Source: Polytrichum commune (taxonomy: Eukaryota; Streptophyta; Polytrichopsida; Polytrichales; Polytrichaceae). Taken from it: a stretch of DNA of 64,000 bases. A program made the position numbers and the translations under genes. The stretch's first letter is position 1. Each line of letters starts with the position of its first letter. The notes below the pieces were generated by a model, which had not been told where the DNA came from, did not search any database, and saw only the letters and a list, made by a program, of their open reading frames with translations. The stretch spans positions 18,864,144-18,928,143 of the forward strand of contig OX485809.1 of assembly GCA_950295325.1 (NCBI GenBank), written 5' to 3'. Below, one piece after another: positions 12,311-24,829 of the stretch.

Positions 12311-15300
12311 TGAATGAAGTTGTCACTTTCGTAATCCACCTTGCACAAAAATCTAAATACATAATAAAGATGTTTACAATACACCCATTTTCCTTTCTTT
12401 CCCAATGTATGAGAAGACATTTTCGTGAAATCCGGGCATGTGCAATGCGGGATGTCGTCAATTGTGACATGGTAGGTGATATCTTGTTTGGAGACAATAT
12501 TGATTATCACTCCAAAGTCCGGATATGGAATGGCAGTAATCCCAACCACATAGTAACCTTCCATGAGTCCGGCGCTCTCCCATTTGTTTTTGTGATCCGC
12601 CAGTGGTGTTGATGGATTACGACGCACTGTCTTCCCAAACTTGCATGTAGGGTGGGTGTCCGGGTTTGGTGGCATACAAAAATGCGAGCGAGGGATGGGG
12701 AGAGTTGCGATTGTTGAAAGCCTACGACGAGGAGACAATGCCTTTCTCTGTTGTAATTGAAATCCAGCATCTTCAAGTGCCAAAACCTCATCTCTCGATA
12801 GATTGGTATCTATCTTCACTGGCGACGTGTTGGGTACTATAGGCCAATCCAACACATATTTCTTCTTACCGTCATTCACACAACATTTGATGTCTTCAGG
12901 GCAAAACCAAAATTCATACTCCACATTGTTGGGAGAGCGAAATTCCTTCCTAAGCCCTTTGTATGTTGGAGCAGTTGTGTCATATTTCCCAGTCCCGACT
13001 TTGGCATTGCATATAGTCCTTGTGATGGCTTGCAGTGCCCAATATCGTTTGGCTGAGTTGGGTGGCAATCTTGCAATGTGCCACTTAGAAGCAAAACAAT
13101 CAGTCTCTAACACGGATGTGGTATGAGCCACATCATGAATTGCAGAACTGAATGATTCTTCTATGCGTTGACGAGTTGCACGAGTGTTAGGGCGAGGAAT
13201 TGAAAAATTCACTTTGTCGGGTCGATGAGAATCGCAATCAGCACCCGGGGGCATGTTGAGTTTTCGTTTGGTGGACCCAAATAGCTCGGACCCTTCCAAT
13301 GCACAATCTCTAGTGTTGACGTCTTCTGCCCCTGGATAAGACTTCATGGCATCAACCAACATTTTTGGATCTCTACACCTGGCAGCCACTTTGAGTTTCA
13401 AGGATGCCGAATCAGGACCTTTACCATCAGACCCCCCTTTCAACCATGTCCAGTAATTTGCAATTTGCATGAAGGTACGGATCATGTCATCCACTGTAGC
13501 TTCATATAAACAAGTCATCTTGTTGCCGGACTGTTGGAGCCATTTGTTGTATACAGTCTCTGCAAGGTTGCATGTTGGCATTTCCGCACGTTCTCCTATT
13601 GTCATATCCTATGAACAACACACAAATATGAGGATAAGACAAATATAAGATATATATAACAGTGGAAGAAAAATGAATGACATTGAATAATGAATTTTGA
13701 TATGTACTTACAAGTAATATGTAACCACCCCATTGTCTGTAACGAAAGTGCCAAAAATCCAACCACTCTGAAAGGCCAAAGATGCCTTCCTCCGAGGCAG
13801 CTCCAGATGACAACCATCAAGAACGAATCACATGATACTTATTCTCGGTGTCGTCCATCGTTTTCGCGTCTTTGTAATTCTTGCATATTTGCTTGTGTTG
13901 AAACTGCAAGGATGGTTTGATATATTTTTGGGTCACCTTATCCAAGCTTACAGACCAATGAAAAAGACATGTACGCTCACGTGCAACCATGGGTAGATTT
14001 GAGTCACCATCCCCGTAAATCGTCCTCACCGCATTCCAATTAGCTTGAGCACTATCAACCATAAACCCTTTGAAATTTACGTTTGGTACACCATTTTCTG
14101 CCATGACAGAATTCAAATTCTCCCAAAAGAGAATTTGTGTTGCCCCATCTTCAGATTGCATGTCACAACACATAATGGTTAACACTTTACAGTATCGACT
14201 GTCGTACATATGACAAACCATTGTCGTCCAGTCTTTCAAACGTTTGACATGGTCAAACATAATACAAGAATTCTCCATATCCCCCTCGACTTGTATCTTC
14301 TTCACAAATTGTACACCACTACCTCTGTCGCGCACCTCTCCATGAGGAGTGGCCGAAACACCATGGGCACAAGGGGGACCCCGGAGTGACACCCGGGACT
14401 TGTGGCGCCGTTGGTGAGAGGGCCCAAGTGATCCTAGTGTGGATGAGGTCCCCGGGCGTTGGGAACGCCTCCCATCCACGAAGACTAGGAGGCACAAGGG
14501 TAAGGCCATGAGCTATGCGTAGGTCATGGCGTGGTGATTCTAGAATGCTCAAGAACACCTCAATCGGAGGTGTGAGCTAGGAGTTATGGCCATTTGAGTG
14601 GGGCGCTGTCCCGGGACAGCGCCCTGCTACAGCAGTGCCTGGGAGTGATTCCCGGGACTGCCAAGGTTCAAACAGGCATAACTTCCTCACCACTTTCCCG
14701 AATGGGGCAAGTGAGGAGTCCATCGGCATCTACGTGAAGCGTAGATGAAGATGGAGTGGTTGGTTGCTGGAATTAGACATCATACAAGGAAGTTATGATG
14801 GTCTGAAGCTGCTGGGGGCTTCTAGGCCCAGCGGCTAAGGGAAAATGTCCACTTGGCCCCAACTCTTGGTAGAGAGAGAAGAGGTTGGTTGACGGTGGGG
14901 TAGGGGCCCCGCGTAGAGTCCTAGAGGCTTATATGGGTGAGGTGGTGTGGCCTCACCCACCCGAGGCCGAACGGCAAGGCCTCCATGGGCTTTGGCCTAT
15001 TGTGAGGCTATAGTTGCCTAGTATGGTTCGGGTTGTTGTAGTGTTGCTCCGGCAACGCGATGATCAACATAGGATTGGACTTCCATGGATGGAAGTCCAC
15101 ATTGGGGAAATGGGTTACCGATTAAGGGATGAGTCCCGAAAGCAAAGTAGGAGGGTTGGTTCCCTCCTATGAACTATTGGTCCGGGGTAAGAGGAGCTAT
15201 CCATTAGCATGGCGGAATGCGAAGGGTTAGCGCTCGTAACCTTTGCTAGAAACGAAAATTGGCAAGATGATTAAGGGACCTAGCAAGGGTTGCGACAACC

Positions 15301-16803
15301 TCGAAGGTCTACAGACATCTTGAAAACAAACACTTTATCTTTTGATTGCCTTGGAAACTGACTACCATGGACAAACTTAAAAGCAAAGTGGTCTTTAAGT
15401 GCCATAATACTATCCATAGTTCCCATTCCACTACGCAAAAAACGCTTTGATCCAAATACAAAGTTACGACAATTTGGGGATGCAAGAGTGTTGCATTTGT
15501 CCATGACCACCTTTAAAGATGAACCAACCAAATGATGGTTTTCGCCAGTAGCGGGAGATTTGAGAAGGTAATCGGCCAAAAATTGTTTGCTCGCTACCAT
15601 AACTATGGTTGAATTTTTTGCTGTGGGTGTTTTCAATACTTCATTTGCAACGCATTGGTATGTCATATCCAATGATTCACGGCATGTGCCATTAGCCACA
15701 GGATGATCATATACACCAAGATGAATGCAAGCCCTAGACATTCCAACAGATGTGGAGTGGATGTATAGTATTCGAACATGACACAAAGCAATGCACACAG
15801 GTGTGGAACGACATACCTTACACTCAATAATGAACCTAGTAGGGGGAACATTACCCACAACAAATGGGAGAGGAGTTGAACCAACCCATTCAGTGTTGTT
15901 CTGGAGACCCTCATTGCGATGCATGTAATCACAATAGTCATTAGGATATTGGAGGTGACCTGCACAAGTAGACCGCCGGAAGGATAATCCAAAATTATTT
16001 TTGATATTCGTGGCTTTGGTGGTACACCAAGGGTGCCCGTCGCATATCTTGTCCATGCCGTCCATTGAGCGGCCATACGTATTTGGAACTTTAAGTGTCA
16101 CAGGGGGCAAGAGAAACAAAACGTCGTCATTAAAAGAAGATGGTAAATACTTGATATCTCGAACATCTATATTGTCAAAATCAATGGATGCGAGATCTGA
16201 CTTTGATTTTTTTCTTGACTTTGTAAGCTTTAAGGCATCAACAATAGTCAACCCTATAGATGAAGGTGAAGGGTGTAGTAGAGGACGTTGAGAAGGTGAG
16301 ATCTGGGGAACCAAACTATTGTACATAAGACCGCATGGAGATTTGGCTACATGTACAGGAAGTTGTGAAAGAATGGAATGAAGACTCTTAAATGGAAACG
16401 GCGATGTGTTTGAAATATCAACAGATGCACAAATATCATCTTCTGAATCTAATAGCACAAACACACTGTCATCAGTGCGTTCAAATTTAATAGGAGCGAC
16501 TGAGGGAATTTGAACTGTGGATGTGTCGGATTCGTTTGTCAATATCACAGTTGAAAGACCTATCACCCTAAATGAACCAGGTCCTAAGATCCACATAAAA
16601 CCAATCTCGGTTCTGTTTATTTGAACCAAAACCGTTTCATATACCTCTCCATCTGCAGAGTACATCTCCTGCTCTAAATACATGGTTCCTATCTGGAGGT
16701 TGAATCTCAAACTAAGCAAATCCTCTAAGACATCCACATGACCATCATCTTGAAGTGGAAAAATGAAGGGAACAAAAGATCCGTGAGCTCTAATGGTAGC
16801 CAT
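12241..16803 (-). pseudogene. Mutator-like SWIM zinc-finger transposase, outer copy (broken by a solo LTR and one stop)
   Basis: Two exons, 16803-13712 and 13608-12241, separated by a 103-bp GT/AG intron. With the solo LTR removed they encode about 1,160 residues. The start MATIRAHG aligns with MALLRAEH in the inner copy. The middle carries transposase-core motifs: CDMQSED, then FMVDSAQANWNAVR, then ERTCLFHW (an Asp and the C-x2-H pattern of Mutator-type transposases), then WLDFWHFRYRQWGG at the end of exon 1. Exon 2 ends with a SWIM zinc finger, CTCPDF...CKHLYYVF. It would act in the nucleus, cutting at the element's inverted repeats. It is disabled by a 972-bp solo LTR (14,326-15,297) and a TGA at 13817-13819 where the inner copy has TGG. 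It is transcribed divergently from the ParB-methyltransferase gene. Confidence 0.85.
14326..15297. mobile_element. Solo LTR inserted in the transposase coding exon, 5-bp duplication ACCTC
   Basis: The element starts TGTCGC and ends GCGACA, with ACCTC on both sides (14321-14325 and 15298-15302). Cutting it out with one ACCTC rejoins the transposase in frame exactly where the homologous copy reads a Gly-Ser-Gly-Val segment. No internal retrotransposon domain is present. Inside is a perfect 24-bp palindrome at 14601-14624 with core GCTGTCCCGGGACAGC. It differs from the TGTGAG family of solo LTRs elsewhere in the window. Confidence 0.9.
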
Positions 16804-17401
16804 GGAGAAGAAAGAATAGATGAACAACACATAACAATAATCTTGGATCAATGTCACTTTTGTATTGAATGATGAAGAATACAATAATGGATGTAAATGA
16901 AAACATGTGATATCATAGCATCTAATAATACAAAATGAGACAGATCATAATAGTAGTCAGAGAATATTTGCAAGCAAGGCATAGAATCCTAAACCAGATC
17001 CTAAAAAATATCTCCTTTAGAAAGTAAGGCATAGAAAACTTGAACCCATAAAGGAGTTGTCTAATATAAGATTACCACATGGGACAAATACGGGTACGGA
17101 TAGCATGGAGAAAACGGCGTCAAATAATAAACAAGTTGGCAGAGTTGTAAAATGCGACTGGGCAGGCTGGATGTAGATGCAGGAACAATTAAAATTAGCC
17201 ATTATAAATAGAAGAAAGTGGATGTGGAAGGTTGGCAGATATAATCAAAATAGAAGCAGAATGAAAGACGCGTTGAAACAACTCGGTCATTGGACGCCAA
17301 TTGCAACACGGATGATCGTAATATGCGCCAGATTTATGTGAGCTATAAACACTAGAAGAATGTATGAAAGTGAAGTGGCAGAGGACATATTATAGACAGC
17401 A
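16804..17401. promoter_or_regulatory. Shared intergenic region between the divergent genes of the outer element
   Basis: About 600 bp separate the transposase start (16803, minus) from the first ATG of the plus-strand gene (17402). A TATAAATA motif lies at about 17,203-17,210 on the plus strand. The same arrangement exists in the inner copy, so this is presumably a two-way promoter. That is inference from layout. Confidence 0.45.
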
Positions 17402-17930
17402 ATGATGGTGGAAGATGTGGAGAGAACACCAGTGAGGCGGAAGAGAAGGCGTAGGAAAACTTGTATTTTACTTCTGAGAAAAAGAGGTTAAGACTAAGTG
17501 TAGGAAAGAAGAATGCAAGTAGGGAAGGGAGAAATATCCTTTTGAATACGATAGAAGAAACTGCGAAGAAACCGGATTTTGATACAATATCGACAATGGC
17601 GATGGAGGACGATGAAGGTGCAAAGAACAAAGAGCATGCAGACGATTGTATTTCGGAGTCGGAAATGAAGACAAGTTCAAAAAACAGAACAAACAAAAAG
17701 ATAAGTCAGCTTCACTTTCATATAATTTGATAGTGTATTGAATGAAAATGAGGTAGTCGCATGTGATAGCGACTTAGAGAGGTTATAAATTAGACTGAAG
17801 AGTCCTATGGGTTGACGCACAATATACATGACAACAACTTAGGAAGGTTATAAGTTAAGAGGGGAAACCCTGTACAGTGATGTGTAATGTATGTGGTGGC
17901 GAGTAAGGGAGCTTGAAAGTTAGTTATGAA

Positions 17931-18670
17931 AACCATGTGCGTTAACGCACAGGGTATGTGGTGGCGAATAAGGGAGCTTGAAAGTTAGTAGTAAAAACCC
18001 TGTGCGTTAACGCACAGGGTATGTAGTGGCGAATACGGGAGCTTGAAAGTTAGTAGTAAAAACCCTGTGCGTTAATGCACAGGGTATGTGCCAAGGACTT
18101 GGGAAACCAAAAAGTAAAAAGAGAAACCTATTTTATGAATTTGAAACGACGTATAGAGGGTTGGAGCAAGGAATTTGGCGAAAATGGGGTTACAATGCAG
18201 AAAATGACAAATATATGTGCTGAATATTGATACAATATATGACAGGGGCTAAAAAAACATAAAAAATAGTAGGAAATTTTTTTGTGCCCGCAAGCTCAAA
18301 ATTTACGAGGTGGCCAAAAACAATGAAATACATAGATGAATGAATAAGGGAAATGATTTCAAACAAGAAAAAAATATAAGAGAATATTGTAGCTACGGAA
18401 ATTTAGATAATATAAAATATTTTTATTATTTTTTTCGGACATCATTTGTATTATTTATAGATTTTAGAAGTTTCAGCAAATCTACCAAATCCAGACTTTT
18501 TTAATTTCTGATATGAACCCTCTGCGTTAACGCACAGGTCCTATGCGCGCAATTTTTGTAGACCTCCATCTAGGCTCATAGACCCCGTGCGTTAACGCAC
18601 AGGGTCTATGCGCGCAACTTTTATAGACCCCCAGCTAGGCACATAGACCCCAAGCGTTAACGCACAGGGT
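17931..18670. repeat. Six copies of a 24-bp palindrome, core TGTGCGTTAACGCACA
   Basis: Copies lie at 17931-17954, 17997-18020, 18062-18085, 18517-18540, 18582-18605 and 18647-18670. The first three sit in ~65-bp tandem units containing 'gagcttgaaagttagta'. The last three sit in units with 'tatgcgcgcaa'. The core is perfectly self-complementary in most copies, and the outer accc/gggt pair extends it. It lies in the 5' intron region of the outer ParB-methyltransferase gene. Confidence 0.85.
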
Positions 18671-18749
18671 CTGCCCTAGTTGTGTAGGGTGAGCCGCCAC
18701 CTTAATCAACCAATACTTAAGCTACCTAAATCACCCCTTATGATTTTTT

Positions 18750-19340
18750 TTGCCCTTCTTCCTCTTGTTCGTGGTTGTCTTTAGTTGTTGTTACTACTGC
18801 TACTATTGTTGTTCTTGTTGTATTGTTCTTGCTCATGTGTTGCTAATGGTGTTGATACTACTTCTAGTGTTGCTGGTGTTCGTGGTACTAAGTCTGGTTA
18901 CTAATATTTTCTTGTACTTGCTAGTGGTATTACTGGGTTAAGTTGCTTATCTATTGTTGTTATTGGTGTTGTTCTTCTCTTGGTGTTACTACTGCTAGTG
19001 TTGTTATTTTGTTGTTGGTGTTGTTGTTGCTGTTACTACTGCTGGTGTTGGTGTTGTTGTTCCGACTGCTGATGGTGCTGGTGCTGTTGTTCTGACTGTT
19101 GGTGCTATTATTTTGCTACTGCTGGTACTGTTATTTTGCTGTTGCTGCTGTTATTTTGTTACTGGTACTGATTTTCCGACTGTTGGTGCTGATATTTTGT
19201 TGCTGGTGCTGGTGCTGTTGTTCTGGCTTTATTTCTGTTGTTGTTCTTGTGCTGGACCTGGTATTGTTGTTGCTGCTTTGTTTTTGTTGTTGGTGTTCTT
19301 CTTCCGCTGGTTTAGGGTTTGTTGCTACATGTATTTCTTC
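18750..19340 (+). repeat. Low-complexity GTT/GCT-rich tract
   Basis: About 590 bases are almost entirely T, G and C in imperfect trinucleotide units (gttgtt, gctggt, gttctt). The long hydrophobic frames here are a composition artefact, not genes. Confidence 0.8.
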
Positions 19341-20712
19341 TTTCTCTAATTTTTTTTTTAAACATGTTGTCTTTTGTAACCTTTACTTTCAAATATTTAT
19401 TGACATTTCTAAAACTTGGTTCATCAAAATGATTTCTAAAACTTACTTCATTGTTTGTATTTAGGACCACATAATGGATGTGGAGAAAACAATTCCTAAT
19501 TCCACTTATGATGATTCAACAAAAAATTCAACTCAAAACCGTCCATCCGTACAAGTTTATCATGATCATGACATCTCATCAAATCTTCATAATAAGAAAA
19601 AAATAAATTACTTGAACCCCTCAATGAATTTGACTCCGATGAAGACAATGATGGTGGTAATAAAACCTATCAAGAGAAAGTGTGGGAGCTTACGGACAAA
19701 CGAAAGGTCAATTCTACAACAACAATTTCTTCAATCCGTGCTGGACCCAATTCTCGTTTGTTTGTACTTTTATGTCGCATGGTTCCTATGCCTATTGTGC
19801 GTTTTGCTTTAAAGGGAGACATTACTAAATTGGAGGCTGATTTATTTAACGGTTATCGTGATGGTGACCGTGTATTTTACATATCGGCCACTGATTCATA
19901 GGGGACTTTTAATTTGTGAATGATGAGGTCCGTGCATCTTGGAGCCCAAATTGGACTCAAGCCAATGCAGTATTTGAATCTCATTTGGATTCAGATCCTT
20001 CATTTACTTCATACAAGAACAAAATGTTCTTCATATGGGATGGTAATCACAGATTTTTCGCTTGGAAAAATTACATTGACTGCATACATGCCGAAGATTA
20101 TGAGCGTCATATCTTCGTGGATTCTATCATTTTGGTACCCCAACCTGATGACATTCCAGGTTTGCTTACTGCTATGTACGACATCAACAAGTAATGTTTT
20201 TACCTATTAGTTTTCTTTCAATTATTTCTTGTTTATTTTTTATTTTTAAAATTATATCATCCTAAAACTAATCAATTTAATATTTTTTCAGGTCGACCGA
20301 GAACTCCCACGTTTCTACCAATTTGGTGCATACTTTGTATCGCATGCAAAGCATTGGCACCATTCCTTTGACTTCCTTCAAAAAACAATTGGATCCCAAA
20401 AGTTATAAGCAATGTGAGGAGAAGTCCGTCGAAACTTGGTATTCTTTGACGAGACCAATCTTTTTGGATTACATGTACAGTGTAAGTTCATCTAAATTTT
20501 CTTATTGTCTTCTTTATGTTTATTCATCTTCATTCACATTATATCTATATGTATTTATAAATTTTCAATTTTGTTTTATTTTTCAGCAAGAACTTGCTGA
20601 GGCTAGCAATATTGCTCTCAACCATTACAATGAAACTCGTCCCATTGAAAAAATATCAGAAGGAGTTTCAAAAGCAATGTCCATAGCTATCAACAAAAAA
20701 ACGTGCAATGTT

Positions 20713-20722
20713 GTCTTCTAGT
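20713..20722. repeat. Left target-site duplication of the inner giant element
   Basis: GTCTTCTAGT here and again at 38467-38476: ten identical bases on the two sides of the 17.7-kb inner element. Mutator-like elements usually make 8-11-bp duplications. With one copy removed the outer gene reads through. Confidence 0.9.
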
Positions 20723-20758
20723 GGACGAAGCTATTTTGCGAGCGGTGAGCGGTAACTT
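20723..20758 (+). repeat. Left terminal inverted repeat of the inner element
   Basis: About 36 bp, ending in GAGCGGTGAGCGGTAACTT. It matches the right end at 38,431-38,466 with only a few mismatches near the outer tip. Confidence 0.9.
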
Positions 20759-21034
20759 CCGAGATATTTTGATGAAAATGTTATTTTAAGCAGTAAGGTT
20801 ACAATATTTTTAGACTAAATGTTTTTTTAGTAAATGTTTTTTCTAAACTTAGTAAACAGTGGGTCCTATGGCCGTGGACAATTAAGGGCTCTGATACAGG
20901 AAAAAATGTTACTGTATCAGTGAAAAATATGGTGTAGGGTGTTAAATTGAGCATTTGTAACAAATATCAGTAATAAATATGGGTTTATGTCAAGCCAAAC
21001 ACGTACTGTTTCAATACCATGAGAATTAGTGGTA

Positions 21035-21715
21035 CAGTGCACCCTCTATAAGTATTAACAATTGGGAGTGATAATATTGTTAACACTTATAGAGTGTTAA
21101 CACTTATAGAAATACAGAGTTTAACAAATTAAAACATAACACGTATAAATGTAAGACAAGTAAACTATTGTTATAATACCAAATGAAGTTCCAAAATCCA
21201 ATTGAGGAGTCTCACTCCTCCATTTCCACTCCTCTACGATGGAAGAAGGCATCTATAGAGGTTTGCTGGAGCTGATTCACATGTAGGTGATCAATCTCTT
21301 TCTCAAACTTTTCTAATTTCTTGACAAAATGCATAACATCAGTAGACCTCTGCTCAAGATAATGACGTAAAGTTTGAAGAGAAGACTGCACATTCTTGTA
21401 ACACTCAGAAATTCGAACGCTGGTAGACTGGCTCAACATGCTAGGGTAAACTGACTTGACGAGGGAGGGACTTGCAGTCAATATCCTAAACCCTAATAAT
21501 TTCTAAATGGGGGTTATGTTACAATATATTACATGTGCTATGTTACAGTATATTGTATTGTATGGTATTATATAGTATAATAATAAGTTAACAGATATAG
21601 AGTGCAAAATTACAAAGAGGGGAGTAGCCAATCAGTTAACACTTAACACTTATCGTTATTGTAGTCTCCCCAAGTAGGAAGTAGAAAAAATGTTAACACT
21701 TATGGAATTTTGTAG
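21035..21715 (-). mobile_element. pogo/Tigger-like transposon remnant inside the inner element
   Basis: The left end reads TA|CAGTGCACCCTCTATAAGT, the classic Tigger-type start. Repeated 'gttaacacttata' blocks occur at both ends (21,075-21,110; 21,640-21,705). A minus-strand frame at 21481-21212 encodes the C-terminus of a pogo-type transposase, a coiled stretch ending QQTSIDAFFHRRG. The rest of the transposase is gone. Confidence 0.65.
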
Positions 21716-23335
21716 TGGCCCTTTTAGTCTCACTACATCATGATTATATAAAATCTTGCATACATATGTTTCTTTAAAGAAACAGAAAACTCTAAGAGTC
21801 AAGGTACTTCAATAAACCAGCCTGCAAAACTCGCTTCACTTCGTTGAAGCTAAAACTAGCTGCATGAATGAACGTGTCCGAATCTGAGTCCAAACCACAC
21901 ACTACTGTAAACAAATAGTACAAATGCTTGCAGTTGGCCCATTGACCCTTTTTTCCAATTGCTTTAGTCGCCATGTCCTTGAAGTTAGGACAAGTGCATG
22001 CTGGCAGCTGCGAAATCGTCAAGTAGTATTGCTGAACCTTTGGGGGCGTGCCGGAATCCAACGAGACGATGCATCCTAAGGCAGGGACTGGAAGCATGCA
22101 CAATTTGTGCACTTTGGCTTTCAGTGATAGGGCTGAGGCACAATTATTGGCGTGTTTTGTTGACGGGGCCTTCTTGTTGCGCCTAATCAACTTCCCTGAA
22201 CGCCGGGTGGGAAACTCATCCGGATATGCAGGTGTCGTGTAGCTTGCCAAGTCCAAAGATAACGGGTGGTCCTGAAAAATTCTGGAAGGTGTCATCTCCT
22301 TCCGCTGGGGCAATCTAAAGCCTGCGTTTTCTAAAGCGAGGATCTCTTTGCAGGTTAAGTTGGTCCCCAACTTAACCGGCCATACATCCGGAACGTTCGG
22401 GACTGAGACCACCTATCTCCTTTTTGTACCCTTAACGCATCTCTCTATGTCGTCATTGCAGAAAAATAAGTCTTGATGGTCCAATATCTTCTTCCGAAAG
22501 TTATCCATGAGGCCTGAGTAGGTAGGTGCAGCGGTGCTCTTCCCGTCTTCTACAATCCGAGTGACGCACTTCTTCTTGGTGATTGCTTGTAAAGCAAAGC
22601 AAGCCTTTGCAGATGTCTTAGGCAGCCGTGCGATGTGCCACTGGGCAGGGTTGCATAATGTCTCCTCAATCGCAGTGACATGGTGTCGATCCACCTGCTG
22701 CGGAGCGTCGTGTGTTCGAAGTTGCGGCTGCTCTTCATCTGCAGTTGTGGGAGAATGTGGAGTTCTGGGAGAATCTGGAATTGTCACAGAAGGTGGAGAA
22801 TCTTCAAGTCGGGCAGATCTGGTTTGGACGCGTGGTCGGGATACACTGATTTTGTCTGGCCTGTGAGATTCACGTTCGTCACCGAAAGCAGTGTCTGGTT
22901 TGCGCTTCAGAGAAACGAATACCTCTTCTCCTTCGAGGTGGGGAGTCCTTGTGCACCACTCGTCACCACCAGGCATCTTCAAGATGGCCTCATGCAACGG
23001 TTTCGATATTCCTGTTTTTGCGGCAGACCTTTGAGCACGCCTCAGTTTCAATTCCTCCTTCGACGGTCCAGTTCCAGGGTTGTCTCCCTTCAGGAATTGG
23101 GAATATGCTGAGCACTGCATGAAAGCATGCACGAAATCATCGACTGTTGCCACATAAAGGTCGCTGCCTCGATCGCCGGATTGATGCTTCCACTTGTTAT
23201 GGATAGATTCAGCAAGGTTACAGGATGGCATTTCCGCTAGTTCAGTTTCACTTAGATCCTGCAATGCCCATAGAGTCCGAATTAGAACAATGGCGAAATC
23301 AGTGTAGTTGAACAATAAAGAGTGAACTATACAGG

Positions 23336-24829
23336 TGTGAGGCCAAATCCACCACCCTTAAGCGTCCTAGTCCGGGTGATGGCTTTGAGAATCACACGTA
23401 TCTCTTACAACCTTGAACCATGTACAAAGAACGCATATTGTCTTCCCTCATTGTGCTTTATTAATGTTAGCCTCTTGGCTTGTGCTAGAGGTGGCCTTCT
23501 CAAGAGTCCACCCCGCGGCTTTAGCCACACATGCCCTTAAGGACATTCCCCTTTCTCGTTTAACCTTCACTTTTTTTTTTCTTGTCATCGCAAGAGTCTT
23601 CCACCTTCTCTATTAACAATGCAAGTGAGTTATTTTGACCGGGAGCTTCAAGTGTTGAAAAACACTTTACTCAACGGCTACACACACTCATACAATCCCA
23701 CACGTAGCACAACTAGCCTAATAGGTCTAACTACTTAGCCACCCCTAAGTGGTCTAATGTAATCTAGTTTTTTATATGCTAACACCCACTAATTGGGTGT
23801 AGCCTTGCTAACCCCTAAATATCATTAATGGTAGTTTGTTGCTAAGCAACTCCAGCCACAGTTGGCCGAGGCCTTCGCTGCCTCAGTAACCAGAACTCCA
23901 ACCAGTTGGCCGAGGCCTTCGCTGCCTCAGTAACCAGAACTCCAGCCCAGTTGGCCGGCCTCCGCTACCTCAGTAACCAAAACTCCAGCCACAGTTGGCC
24001 GAGGCCTTCGCTGCCTCAGTAACCAGAACTCCAGCCAGTTAGCCGAGGCCTTCGCTGCCTCAGTAACCAAAACTCCAGCCCAGTTGGCCAGCCTTCAAAT
24101 ACCCGAATGGGTAACCCCCTACTAGTTGCGCCTTAACACAACCCCCTTCATTCACTAACCAAATGTTTTCTAAGGTTCTCTTACTCTTTCCTTTCCCTTG
24201 CTCCTAATGAACTAATCTAACACACTAGTTTCACTAACTACTAACTACTCAACACATGCAACCCTACTCCTAAGAGCTCACTCCCTTGGGAGGTATTGAG
24301 AGAGAGAGTTATCCAATTAACTTCACTAAAAACTAATAATCCACACACGTGGCTCAAGCTCTTAAGAGCTTGCTCCCTTGAGAGCGCTTGATGGAGAGAG
24401 TTGCAAATGAGAGAAAGAACACCTTAAGTAGCAAAGAGGGAGAGAGGGAGAGAGGGAGAGAGAGGTGAGGATAGGGTGAGAGGATTAGCACCTCCAATCA
24501 CAATCCTTTAACCCTCTCCTCCAAAGTAGGGACTAATTCCCATCCACCAAGCTTCCTTCTTCCTAAACTACCAAGGTGGATCCAAAAGTGGGCATTTAAC
24601 CCGCGGAGCTCACCTTGCTTCACCTTACCCACTACTCACATAATCAAGGCATCTTCTTATTGAAATCAAACCTTGAAATAACTACACAACACATTCTAAT
24701 GCCTAAACTTAAATCCAAACCACACTTCACTCTTTTTATGTTTTGTGAATAACCATAACCCATCAAAGTCAAACTAAAATTGGTTTCGAAGAGTTAATCA
24801 CCACATGTGGGCACCATTTTGGGCTCACA
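23336..24829 (+). mobile_element. Solo LTR, TGTGAG family copy 1, 5-bp duplication ACAGG
   Basis: It begins TGTGAGGCCAAATCCACC and ends TTTTGGGCTCACA, flanked by ACAGG at 23331-23335 and 24830-24834. It lies in the transposase intron of the inner element. No internal retrotransposon genes are present. The end sequences match two other copies, at 40,764-42,449 (reverse) and 43,826-44,902. Confidence 0.92.
23845..24095 (+). repeat. About five ~48-bp tandem repeats within the solo LTR
   Basis: The unit reads roughly 'cagttggccgaggccttcgc' then 'tgcctcagtaaccagaactc'. Units differ by a few bases and by small deletions. A similar array was not found in the other two LTR copies. Confidence 0.85.

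Larger units (their letters stand above)
17402..20722 (+). pseudogene. ParB-domain/DNA methyltransferase gene, outer copy, 5' part
   Basis: The 5' exons near 17,402-17,730 encode a charged N-terminus and are hard to join. The main exon, about 19,465-20,190, holds the ParB/sulfiredoxin-like domain: RMVPMPIVRFAL, FNGYRDGDRVFYIS and FFIWDGNHRFFAW(shifted start) match the inner copy. Exons 20292-20481 and 20587-20722 follow at the same intron positions as in the inner copy. Damage: a frameshift near an A-run at ~19,603, TAG at 19899-19901 with a further frame change just after it, and a one-base shift in an A7 run at ~20,700. The coding sequence then stops at the 10-bp target site of the inner element and resumes at 38,477. 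It cannot make protein now. Confidence 0.75.

Noticed and set aside
18750-19464. Long hydrophobic frames rich in Leu, Val and Cys
   Set aside because: Low-complexity GTT/GCT tract open in several frames; no start context or homologue.
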